A stretch of 64,000 bases of DNA from Argentina anserina (taxonomy: Eukaryota; Streptophyta; Magnoliopsida; Rosales; Rosaceae), in NCBI RefSeq assembly GCF_933775445.1, contig NW_026089480.1, positions 248,001-312,000 of the forward strand. The letters are read 5' to 3'. Positions within the stretch are counted from its first letter, which is position 1; every line of letters starts with the position of its first letter. The position numbers and the translations under genes were made by a program. Below the pieces are notes generated by a model. The model was not told the origin of the DNA. It worked only from the letters and a program-made list of their open reading frames with translations, and did not search any database. Below are positions 43,516 to 52,739 of the stretch, in pieces.

Positions 43516-44555
43516 GCACCTCAATTCCACAGAAACATATCAATCAACCTTGCTCACAAGACTTGCCAAAGCTCTGCCTTAAACACTACTCATCATCCTC
43601 AAAGCCATTCAAGGCGAAAACACCATCTTCCCTTCATTCCATTCGATCCAAAGCGCTACGCCTAGGATTGCCATTCAAGTTGAAGCCGTGCTGCCTTGTT
43701 TTGATACCGCTAAGGAGATTTACAAAGTGTAACTCGTTACTTCTTCACTTATGTTTTTGGTTTGGATTCTTTGTGTGATGTTGTGTTTATGTTTTTGGCT
43801 AGTTCCGAATTTGTGGAATACTCCTATGTAGTTTACGATTTTGCAAGATGTTATAAAGTAGTTCTGATTTTGTTTTCTATGATTTCTATGTAGATGTCGT
43901 GAGTTTATAATTCAATGATTTAATGATTCTCTTTCTTGTGCGTTAACTATATGTGATTCAAGGCGCTAAGTTAGTTTTGCATATAGGATTCTTAAGTGTT
44001 TTTGTTAACTTGTTAAAGTAAGTGACATGCTTGACTTGTTAGTAATCACTAGGAATTAACCATGATTCGTTTGTTATCTAAGATGCGCTAAGTAATTAGA
44101 TAAGCGATGAATCAATGAAGTGGAAAGATTGAGATTGACATGTTACCTTGTAATTTCTAAGCGCTAAGATAGGATTACAAGGCCATGTTTCGAGTTAGGG
44201 ATGCGCTAAGTAACCTAGTTCGGCATTAGGTTGTTGTTTGTTCACTCAATACTTGTCCGCTAAGGCTCGGTGTTTTCATAGGATGAGATTATGATTTTGA
44301 AGCTACTTGTGACGATTTGTTTGGTGATGTTTATGTGTTGGTTGGTTGATCACATGTATATATTAGTTTAGGATTTATTTTTATGTTTAAATCGAAATAT
44401 ATCTCAAATCTTTTAAACTCTTATGAATTCGTTGTTAAATGTTTGTGATTCTTTACCCTGGTTGGATCCCCGGTTTGTGAACGATACCCTCTTGCTTTAT
44501 ACTACTAACGTGCTTACAGGGTTAATATTGATCTCGAGTAATCGAACCGATCAAA

Positions 44556-44575
44556 TGGCGCCGTTGCCGGGGATC
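44556..44575 (+). promoter_or_regulatory. Primer-binding site complementary to tRNA-Asp
   Basis: TGGCGCCGTTGCCGGGGATC starts two bases after the LTR. It is complementary to the CCA-bearing 3' end of plant tRNA-Asp(GUC) as I recall that tRNA, over the full 20 bases. It primes minus-strand cDNA synthesis. Its placement confirms the plus orientation of the element. Athila-type elements are known to use tRNA-Asp. Confidence 0.92.
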
Positions 44576-44610
44576 CATCATTATGGATCCCAATCTTTTA
44601 ATTTCGAAGT

Positions 44611-44667
44611 CACTGTTCATATTGTAAATTTGTATATTATTTTCACTGTTCATATTGTAAATTTGTA
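44611..44667 (+). repeat. Short direct duplication in the leader
   Basis: CACTGTTCATATTGTAAATT plus TGTA occurs at 44611-44634 and again at 44644-44667, a 33-bp period. It lies shortly downstream of the primer-binding site, in the untranslated leader. Confidence 0.85.
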
Positions 44668-45540
44668 AATTTCTATATTTTTTCTTATTTCATTCTAACA
44701 TATAGTAATTTTATCTTAGGTTGTTATTTTTTATGATTGAATGCATGATTGTTGTAGGTTGTAAATCGAACGGAATAAGTAAAGTCCCTTTTGTTAATAT
44801 TAGCCTTAACCCCTCATGTTTTCTTCCAAATTTTTTGCATGAGGTTGAGGGCGGCTTTTATTAACACTTGGAGATTCGTCTAACACCCAAGTTTGTTTCT
44901 AGCTGAGTAAGGGGCACGCTTTTTCATTACTCTGGTGCATGGGACCAAAATTGGATCTCAGAGAACTATTGACTGACATACATCTCGGTGATGGAGTCGA
45001 TAGGGGGCTTGCCCTCCATAGTTCAACAAATGAGTCCTACCATGTTCACTATCTCTGAATTAGCTATCCGGCCATCTGAAACAATGATTCAAACTTGTTT
45101 CTAGGCATCCATACTTAGGCCGCACGTCCACCTTGGTTTACAACTTAGAATCAATCGATCATTTAATTATTTGAATGACAACTTAAGAATGTTAACGCAT
45201 GAAATCGATTAAAAAGTAACTTGTAAAAAAAATTGACATATAGTAATTGTAATTGTGTATACTTTATCAGGTTTTTAAGTTGAGAAATTAAAACGAACTT
45301 AAACATAAGATTTGACATCATGTTGGATTGGTTGTTAAGCTTGTTTTCGTTTCGTTTTCCCCTTAACATGTGCTTATTATATTTAAATGACTTTTGACAT
45401 ATTTGTGACTTGTATATACAATGACTTCCTAATTATTATTCTCTAACTTTTGCATTGCATCTTCATTATTTATTCTAATTGCATTCATTTTGCATCTCAT
45501 TCATGTTGCATTTTAAATTCCACGGAATATCATATGGCTA
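44668..45540 (+). other. Non-coding leader of the retrotransposon
   Basis: No frame of interest. From 45451 to 45510 the sequence is rich in TGCAT (45451, 45456, 45480, 45491, 45506). An ATG at 45534 begins a five-codon frame that stops at once. In coding relatives the gag start would be expected hereabouts, so this may be the remnant of the gag start region; that is inference. Confidence 0.5.
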
Positions 45541-45773
45541 GAGGAACATAGTCTCTTAAGGACCTCACGTCCTATGTTATGTTTGGTAAGTTTCCACTTA
45601 CACTAATGATTTTAATTGAGATTCTACAGGTTTATAGTGAGGTGACCAACAATGAGCTCGAGAATATACTACAAGGTTGGACAACAAAATGGCGGAAGAG
45701 AAACCCCATAATGTGTCACCTACAAAATGATTGAAAGGAAAACTCGGTATAAGCTATTAGACTTTAAACTTAA
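45541..45773 (+). other. Probable site of the missing gag-pol coding region
   Basis: Only about 230 bp separates the presumed leader from the GGGAGGCAACCC landmark, which I associate with the region just after pol in plant Athila/Tat elements. A full element would carry several kilobases of gag-pol here. I see no residual protein motif in any frame, so the exact deletion junction cannot be placed by eye. Confidence 0.45.
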
Positions 45774-45780
45774 GCGCTTG

Positions 45781-45796
45781 TTGGGAGGCAACCCAA
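45781..45796 (+). other. Predicted stem-loop at the GGGAGGCAACCC landmark
   Basis: TTGGG pairs with CCCAA around the loop AGGCAA, preceded by GCGCTTG. A G-T wobble and one more T-A pair could extend the stem to seven. The motif recurs in many plant elements, to my knowledge, which suggests an RNA role, but no function is shown here. Confidence 0.55.
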
Positions 45797-46612
45797 TATG
45801 TTTTCTTTTATATTTATTATTTTCTTTGGTTATTGTTTTATTGTTTTTTTTTTTTTGATTTGTTTTGTGCGTGTGTAGGTTAGTTTTCGAGAAAACGTGA
45901 AGAGGAGCAAAATATTTTCGTTCAACAGAATCTGGCAGAAACAGTCCATCGACTTCGGCATACTGTATCTCCCAGCTCATAGGGCGTTGGAAGATGTGCT
46001 TTATATGGAAACAAAGGTCTTTGAGTCTAGTTTCTGTAGCTTTTTACAAAACTGGATTTAGAGGTCTATATCATTCCCAGTTGCAATTTGAAGGCAGCAA
46101 GGTCGTGTCAGAAATTCAGAACTCATGCAGTTGCAGTCCGGAAACAGCAAAACAGCGAGCACTTTCGGCCTAACTGGGCAGTTGTGCCATATATGGATTG
46201 AACGCTTGTTGTGTTATCTTCAACTTTTATTCAGGCCACGTTTCCATTCCAGCTGTTTAAGTTAATGGAATTCAGGTACAAAGAGGTAAAGGTCATTCCA
46301 GTTTTTGATTCTATGAACTTGTTTTTCGTGACAAATTTGCAGGGGCATAACTTTCTCCTCATTTGGAGTTAGCAAACGTACTTTATATGCTTGGAAAGCT
46401 AGAATATCAGCTTTCAATTCCCACTGTTGTCTTACTGATTGAAGATTACTTTCAAACGTTATGAAGCATGGAATGCAAGCTGTTGGACCGCGACATGGGG
46501 GAGATTTTCTCATCTTTTTCCCATGTTTTTATTTTTGTAGTTGTTTCTTTCCACTATGAGTCTTTCATTGCATTATTTATTTTTTGACATTCATTGAGGA
46601 CAATGCATGATT

Positions 46613-46627
46613 TGAGTGTGGGGGAAG
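46613..46627 (+). promoter_or_regulatory. Second internal purine-rich tract
   Basis: TGAGTGTGGGGGAAG follows ATTGAGGACAATGCATG. This combination is familiar to me from the 3' non-coding part of Athila-like elements. The role here is not known. Confidence 0.45.
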
Positions 46628-47310
46628 GTTTACATGTTAGAGTCATAAAAAAAAAAATTTGTTTGTATTTTTTGTTTTGTTTTGTTTTGAGTCTTAGGTA
46701 TGCCTTTAACTGTCTAGGATGAGTTGATCTTTGAATGATTGGTTGAAAGATGATCACAAGATTGGAAATTGAACTTAATTGCAATTTGATGGTTAATCAA
46801 TGTGTAGAAATTGTACGAACATGTAGTAGATGAGGATTTTGAAACTTAGGTACATAATGAGCATGTTCCATACTTGTTTGAATTCATGTAACCTATGTGA
46901 GTTTCGAGCCATATATGTGCCTTTTCTGGAGAGTTTAATCTATCGTTTATTGGCTATATAACCTCATTACATCTATTTTGATCAATTCATATGCCATAGA
47001 ATTGCAATGAACTAGAGAATGCTAGAACTTACTTTGTGAAACTTTCAAAACTTTTATCATAATATACTCTGATTTTGAAAATGATTGTTGGATCTTTTTA
47101 GGAATTCCACCACTTATACGAAAAAGCCGTATGCCTTATTTGAGCCCTGCTTGGGACACCTTAGTATGAACCCCTTTGAGCCTACGTTAAGCCTTTTATT
47201 TCATTACCAACATGTTAATATCCTTGCTTAGTATAGTTATATCTCTACCTTGTTCTCGAGGCTTGGCCGAGCCGATTGTTGGATGTTAATATGGAGTGAT
47301 GATTCGATTC

Positions 47311-47324
47311 AAGTGTGGGGTTGT
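47311..47324 (+). promoter_or_regulatory. Internal copy of the polypurine-like tract
   Basis: AAGTGTGGGGTTGT, identical over 14 bases to the tract at 48195 but 884 bp upstream. It could be a second plus-strand primer site or a relic of a duplicated 3' region. Function not shown. Confidence 0.5.
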
Positions 47325-48194
47325 GCTATGTATGTATTTATGCCATATGAAAAGAGTGAAAAGAATGAAGAAAAAAAATAGAAAGATGCCGTGAGAAGAA
47401 AAAGAGAAAAATACATGAACACGGCTTGAATAAAAAAAAAATACAAAGAAGTTACGGCATAGCTATATTTGATGTGAATTTGGAGTTGTGATATATTTGT
47501 TGAAGGCTCAATAATGTTGTACTTTAGCCTTTGTTCGTTTTCACAACGTTTAGAGTGAAGAATGAGCCAACATGATAAAATTGGCTCTTGTTTTATGGAG
47601 TATGGCGACATAAGGTGGATGATTCTTGCTCTGCTAAGTCTTGAGGATGACCTTTGTGATTCCTTTTACCTAAGAAAATAATATCCTTACCGAGACTAAG
47701 CCTACCTTTTATAAAGATCCGCATGATTCTTAAAATGAGTAGCTCTTGATTTGTGGAGTTTGTTTCATGAGTAAGCATATGGTTTGGGTTCATTTGTGCA
47801 TATGATTGGTATCTTTCATGAGGTGTTCGAATTCATTATGTGTTCATAACTCTTGTGTGTGAAAAGCTTTTAAGCATATGCCATGTTCTTGAGAGAAAAT
47901 ATTTGGAGTGCATATCCCTTGTCAGTTGAATTTGAACTTGTTTTGAACATGTTGAGCTTAATATCACCTATGTTTCTGCCTTGTCTTACTTGTTCTGCGA
48001 GATCACATGTTTATTAACCATTCAAATCATTCTATCTATTTCGATTAAGTGTTATTCTTGATGCTATGAGTTTGAAGATCTTTGAGACAAAATGTTGAAG
48101 GCATTATAGTTGAGTCATTAGTTTAGTTGTTTTGATTTTTGTTTTATGTTTTTGTTTCCCTTTTCTAGTGTTTGCTAAGGGACTAGCAAAGCTT

Positions 48195-48208
48195 AAGTGT
48201 GGGGTTGT
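48195..48208 (+). promoter_or_regulatory. Polypurine-like tract before the 3' LTR
   Basis: AAGTGTGGGGTTGT abuts the TGATAGG start of the 3' LTR. It is interrupted by T residues, as is common in Athila and Tat elements. Its position fits the primer for plus-strand synthesis. Confidence 0.75.
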
Positions 48209-48730
48209 TGATAGGAGCACAAAGTGTGACGTTCTTAATGTGATTATGCCCTATTCTTACTCTTTGTTACCTCTTATTTAGTATGTTTTAGTTTCTTTTG
48301 TAAGAATAAGTGTCTAGGTAGAGCTTATATCAATTATGAGTGAATTGATGATGAAATCGTGCTAAGTGTTAATAATCCTTGTTGAGATATGATTCCTTGT
48401 TCGAGTTGGATTCATCCTTTCGTATTTCTTTGTTTCTAACATACTTATTCTTATTAGGAAATACAAATCCATGTTGGAGAAGGAAAGCAATCCTAGTTCT
48501 ACAAGGAAAGAGAAGAAAATACACTTAAAAGCCCAATCCATTCAAGAATCAAAATGCTGTCAATATTCATAGTCCAACTTCGACGGGCTCCCTTGGATAG
48601 CTCCGATCGAGTTAGAAGACCTACTTTATATGGAAATAAAGGGCTATGAGGGAAACTTGGGACTTTGTTCCTCCTGCAAATAGAGCACAAATATGTATCA
48701 GAATGTCCATAAATCCCAGCACCAAAGAAT

Positions 48731-48906
48731 GTCAAAGAAGGCATGCAGCAAATTAAATGAGAAGAGGCAAGAATGTCAAAGAAGGCATGCAGCAAATTAA
48801 ATGAGAAGAGGCAAGAAAGTCAAAGAAGGCATGCAGCAAATTAAATGAGAAGAGGCAAGAAAGTCAAAGAAGGCATGCAGCAAATTTAATGAGGAGAGGT
48901 AAGAAA
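48731..48906 (+). repeat. 44-bp minisatellite in the 3' LTR, four units
   Basis: Units start at 48731, 48775, 48819 and 48863. It has one more unit than the 5' LTR, and this explains the 44-bp length difference between the two LTRs. Confidence 0.92.
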
Positions 48907-49308
48907 AATCAAACATGGCTGCAACAATTAAGACTTTTGCTGCCTCCCTAATTCAAAGGAAGAAATTTGTGCAAAAGAAATCAGCAATAAGGGAGGAAGA
49001 AGATATGTAAATAATGCAAAAGATATGCAATCCTTATAGAAATCAGAATTCTGGCAGTGCAGATCATCCATCTTTGACGGGCTCCCCTGGACAGCTCAAA
49101 ATGATTGAGAAAATGTACCTTATATGGATGAAAAGCCACGGAAGTCTAGTTGAAATTGCCAGTTGGAATCATCTCAATATCTATTTTCTAGAGAAAGTTA
49201 TGGCCACAACAAGGGACAAAGGTCAGATCTGCCGAATCTAGGAAACCTCAACCAATTTGGTTTCAACTTTGTGGACTTTGTGGCCATCCTCCCTTGGGTT
49301 TCTTCCTC

Positions 49309-49316
49309 TATATATA
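49309..49316 (+). promoter_or_regulatory. TATA box of the 3' LTR
   Basis: Identical to that at 43508. In this position it could drive read-out transcription rightwards into the satellite, whose A-rich strand would then be the RNA sense. Confidence 0.65.
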
Positions 49317-50354
49317 GCACCTCAATTCCACAGAAACATATCAATCAACCTTGCTCACAAGACTTTCCAAAGCTCTGCCTTAAACACTACTCATCATCCT
49401 CAAAGCCATTCAAGGCGAAAACACCATCTTCCCTTCATTCCATTCGATCCAAAGCGCTACGCCTAGGATTGCCATTCAAGTTGAAGCCGTGCTGCCTTGT
49501 TTTGATACCGCTAAGGAGATTTACATAGTGTAACTCGTTACTTCTTCACTTATGTTTTTGGTTTGGATTCTTTGTGTGATGTTGTGTTTATGTTTTTGGC
49601 TAGTTCCGAATTTGTGGAATACTCCTATGTAGTTTACGATTTTGCAAGATGTTATAAAGTAGTTCTGATTTTGTTTTCTATGATTTCTATGTAGATGTCG
49701 TGAGTTTATAATTCAATGATTTAATGATTCTCTTTCTTGTGCGTTAACTATATGTGATTCAAGGCGCTAAGTTAGTTTTGCATATAGGATTCTTAAGTGT
49801 TTTTGTTAACTTGTTAAAGTAAGTGACATGCTTGACTTGTTAGTAATCACTAGGAATTAACCATGATTCGTTTGTTATCTAAGATGCGCTAAGTAATTAG
49901 ATAAGCGATGAATCAATGAAGTGGAAAGATTGAGATTGACATGTTACCTTGTAATTTCTAAGCGCTAAGATAGGATTACAAGGCCATGTTTCGAGTTAGG
50001 GATGCGCTAAGTAACCTAGTTCGGCATTAGGTTGTTGTTTATTCACTCAATACTTGTCCGCTAAGGATCGGTGTTTTCATAGGATGAGATTATGATTTTG
50101 AAGCTACTTGTGACGATTTGTTTGGTGATGTTTATGTGTTGGTTGGTTGATCACATGTATATATTAGTTTAGGATTTATTTTTATGTTTGAATCGAAATA
50201 TATCTCAAATCTTTTAAACTCTTATGAATTCGTTGTTAAATGTTTGTGATTCTTTACCCTGGTTGGATCCCCGGTTTGTGAACGATACCCTCTTGCTTTA
50301 TACTACTAACGTGCTTACAGGGTTAATATTGATCTCGAGTAATCGAACCGATCA

Positions 50355-50359
50355 AAACT
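50355..50359. other. Target-site duplication, right copy
   Basis: AAACT immediately after the CA end of the 3' LTR, matching 42447-42451. Confidence 0.95.
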
Positions 50360-51245
50360 CGCATCAGAAAGCCTTACAGAAAGACACTGAAACGAGAAAT
50401 GAAAATATACACAATTGGAATAGTAAAGATACGCAAACGATGTAAAGATACACAATTGGAATAGTAAAGATACGCAAACGATGTAAAGATACTCAGTTTG
50501 AAAGAAACACACTCCCACACTTGCAAAACTCTCAAATACAATAGAAACTCGCATCAGAAGCCTTACAGAAAGATACTCAAACGAGAAATGAAAAGATACA
50601 CAATTGGAATAGTAAAGATACGCAAACGATGTAAAGATACACAATTGGAATAGTAAAGATACGCAAACGATGTAAAGATACTCAGTTTGAAAGAAACACA
50701 CTCCCACACTTGCAAAACTCTCAAATTCAATAGAAACTGGCATCAGAAAGCCTTACAGAAATATACTCAAACGAGAAATGAAAAGATACACAATTGGAAT
50801 AGTAAAGATACGCAAACGATGTAAAGATACACAATTGGAATAGTAAAGATACGCAAACGATGTAAAGATACACAATTGGAATTGTAAAGATACGCAAACG
50901 ATGTAAAGATACTCAGTTTGAAAGAAACACACTCCCACACTTGCAAAACTCTCAAATTCAATAGAAACTCGCATCAGAAAGCCTTACAGAAAGACACTGA
51001 AACGAGAAATGAAAAGATACACAATTGGAATAGTAAAGATACGCAAACGATGTAAAGATACACAATTGGAATAGTAAAGATACGCAAACGATGTAAAGAT
51101 ACACAATTGGAATTGTAAAGAGACGCAAACGATGTAAAGATACTCAGTTTGAAAGAAACACACTCCCACACTTGCAAAACTCTCAAATTCAATAGAAACT
51201 CGCATCAGAAGCCTTACAGAAAGATACTCAAACGAGAAATGAAAA

Positions 51246-51434
51246 GATACACAATTGGAATAGTAAAGATACGCAAACGATGTAAAGATACACAATTGGA
51301 ATAGTAAAGATACGCAAACGATGTAAAGATACTCAGTTTGAAAGAAACACACTCCCACACTTGCAAAACTCTCAAATACAATAGAAACTCGCATCAGAAG
51401 CCTTACAGAAAGATACTCAAACGAGAAATGAAAA
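51246..51434 (+). repeat. Representative 189-bp satellite unit
   Basis: A clean example of the standard unit. Two 41-bp modules occupy 51246-51286 and 51287-51327, each made of a 22-bp part starting GATACACAATTGG and a 19-bp part reading GATACGCAAACGATGTAAA. The 107-bp module at 51328-51434 begins GATACTCAGTTTGAAAG, passes through CACACTCCCACACTTGC and CTCGCATCAGAAGCC, and ends GATACTCAAACGAGAAATG plus four A. That last part is visibly related to the 19-bp part of the short module. The 41-bp module contains the palindrome CAATTG. Confidence 0.95.
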
Positions 51435-52675
51435 GATACACAATTGGAATAGTAAAGATACGCAAACGATGTAAAGATACACAATTGGAATAGTAAAGAT
51501 ACGCAAACGATGTAAAGATACTCAGTTTGAAAGAAACACACTCCCACACTTGCAAAACTCTCAAATACAATAGAAACTCGCATCAGAAGCCTTACAGAAA
51601 GATACTCAAACGAGAAATGAAAAGATACACAATTGGAATAGTAAAGATACGCAAACGATGTAAAGATACACAATTGGAATAGTAAAGATACGCAAACGAT
51701 GTAAAGATACACAATTGGAATTGTAAAGAGACGCAAACGATGTAAAGATACTCAGTTTGAAAGAAACACACTCCCACACTTGCAAAACTCTTAAATTCAA
51801 TAGAAACTGGCATCAGAAAGCCTTACAGAAAGATACTCAAACGAGAAATGAAAAGATACACAATTGGAATAGTAAAGATACGCAAACGATGTAAAGATAC
51901 ACAATTGGAATAGTAAAGATACGCAAACGATGTAAAGATACACAATTGGAATAGTAAAGAGACGCAAACGATATAAAGATACTCAGTTTGAAAGAAACAC
52001 ACTCCCACACTTGCAAAACTCTCAAATTCAGTAGAAACTCGCATCAGAAAGCCTTACAGAAAGACACTGAAACGAGAAATGAAAAGATACACAATTGGAA
52101 TAGTAAAGATACGCAAACGATGTAAAGATACACAATTGGAATAGTAAAGATACGCAAACGATGTAAAGATACTCAGTTTGAAAGAAACACACTCCCACAC
52201 TTGCAAAACTCTCAAATACAATAGAAACTCGCATCAGAAGCCTTACAGCAAGATACTCAAACGAGAAATGAAAAGATACACAATTGGAATAGTAAAGATA
52301 CGCAAACGATGTAAAGATACACAATTGGAATAGTAAAGATACGCAAACGATGTAAAGATACTCAGTTTGAAAGAAACACACTCCCACACTTGCAAAACTC
52401 TCAAATACAATAGAAACTCGCATCAGAAGCCTTACAGAAAGATACTCAAACGAGAAATGAAAAGATACACAATTGGAATAGTAAAGATACGCAAACGATG
52501 TAAAGATACACAATTGGAATAGTAAAGATACGCGAACGATGTAAAGATACTCAGTTTGAAAGAAACACACTCCCACACTTGCAAAACTCTCAAATTCAAT
52601 AGAAACTCGCATCAGAAAGCCTTACAGAAAGATACTCAAACGAGAAATGAAAAGATACACAATTGGAATAGTAAA

Positions 52676-52739
52676 GATACGCAAACGAGAAATGAAATGA
52701 TACACAATTGGAATTGTAAAGAGACGCAAACGATGTAAA
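52676..52739 (+). repeat. Hybrid satellite junction, type 2
   Basis: GATACGCAAACGAGAAATG joins a short-module start to a long-module tail, followed by an unusual AAATGATACAC (TGATAC in place of AGATAC) and a GGAATTGTAAAGAGACG module. Two further copies occur downstream. Confidence 0.85.

Larger units (their letters stand above)
42452..44553 (+). mobile_element. 5' LTR (2102 bp)
   Basis: Begins TGATAGG and ends CCGATCA, an imperfect 7-bp terminal inverted repeat with TG...CA ends. A TATATATA box at 43508 suggests U3 is roughly the first 1.05-1.1 kb, with R and U5 after it. It contains three 44-bp minisatellite units and a series of CGCTAAG motifs in the downstream half. Short open frames such as 43362-43778 overlap the promoter and are not supported as genes. 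I saw no AATAAA signal downstream of the TATA box. Confidence 0.95.
45797..48194 (+). other. 3' non-coding internal region of the retrotransposon
   Basis: About 2.4 kb with no supported gene. It includes a T-rich tract near 45841-45857, A tracts near 46648, 47371 and 47430, two diverged copies of a CTTTATATGG module (near 45961 and 46341), and the GAGTGTGGGGG and AAGTGTGGGG purine tracts. Minus-strand frames of 76-100 codons (for example 47309-47611) are low-complexity translations of A/T tracts and are rejected as genes. An env-like gene could once have been here; nothing now supports one. Confidence 0.6.
42452..50354 (+). mobile_element. Non-autonomous LTR retrotransposon (LARD-like, probably Athila-related)
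   Basis: Complete 7903-bp element with two long LTRs, a primer-binding site, a polypurine-like tract and a 5-bp target duplication. The 3655-bp internal region contains no frame resembling gag, protease, reverse transcriptase, RNase H or integrase; its longest frames are about 100 codons and show no family motif. It must be mobilised by proteins of a coding relative. The tRNA-Asp primer site and the 3' internal landmarks (GGGAGGCAACCC near 45783, ATTGAGGACAATG followed by GAGTGTGGGGG near 46602-46625) resemble plant Athila-type Ty3/gypsy elements as I know them. That assignment is inference; a Tat/Ogre-type origin is the main alternative. The LTRs are nearly identical, so the insertion is recent. 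Confidence 0.93.
48209..50354 (+). mobile_element. 3' LTR (2146 bp)
   Basis: Same sequence as the 5' LTR apart from 11 substitutions counted by eye and one extra 44-bp minisatellite unit, which accounts exactly for the length difference. One substitution (TACATAG at about 49523 against TACAAAG) adds a stop in the short LTR frame, which further argues that frame is not selected. The LTR ends at 50354 and satellite resumes at once. Confidence 0.95.

Noticed and set aside
43362..43778. 138-codon plus-strand frame in the 5' LTR
   Set aside because: It spans the TATA box and predicted transcription start. The 3' LTR copy ends earlier (49528) through one substitution, and it resembles no retrotransposon protein.
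44556..44575. tRNA gene fragment
   Set aside because: Only 20 bases complementary to the tRNA-Asp 3' end are present, at the primer-site position two bases after the LTR. No cloverleaf is present.
47309..47611. Minus-strand frame of 100 codons in the internal region, possible env-like remnant
   Set aside because: It reads antisense to the element and is dominated by Phe/Tyr/Ser from A-rich plus-strand tracts, so it cannot be an env gene of this element.
50315..50743. 142-codon minus-strand frame crossing the 3' LTR/satellite border
   Set aside because: Chance fusion of a satellite frame with the last LTR bases. The same happens at 42235-42465 on the left side.
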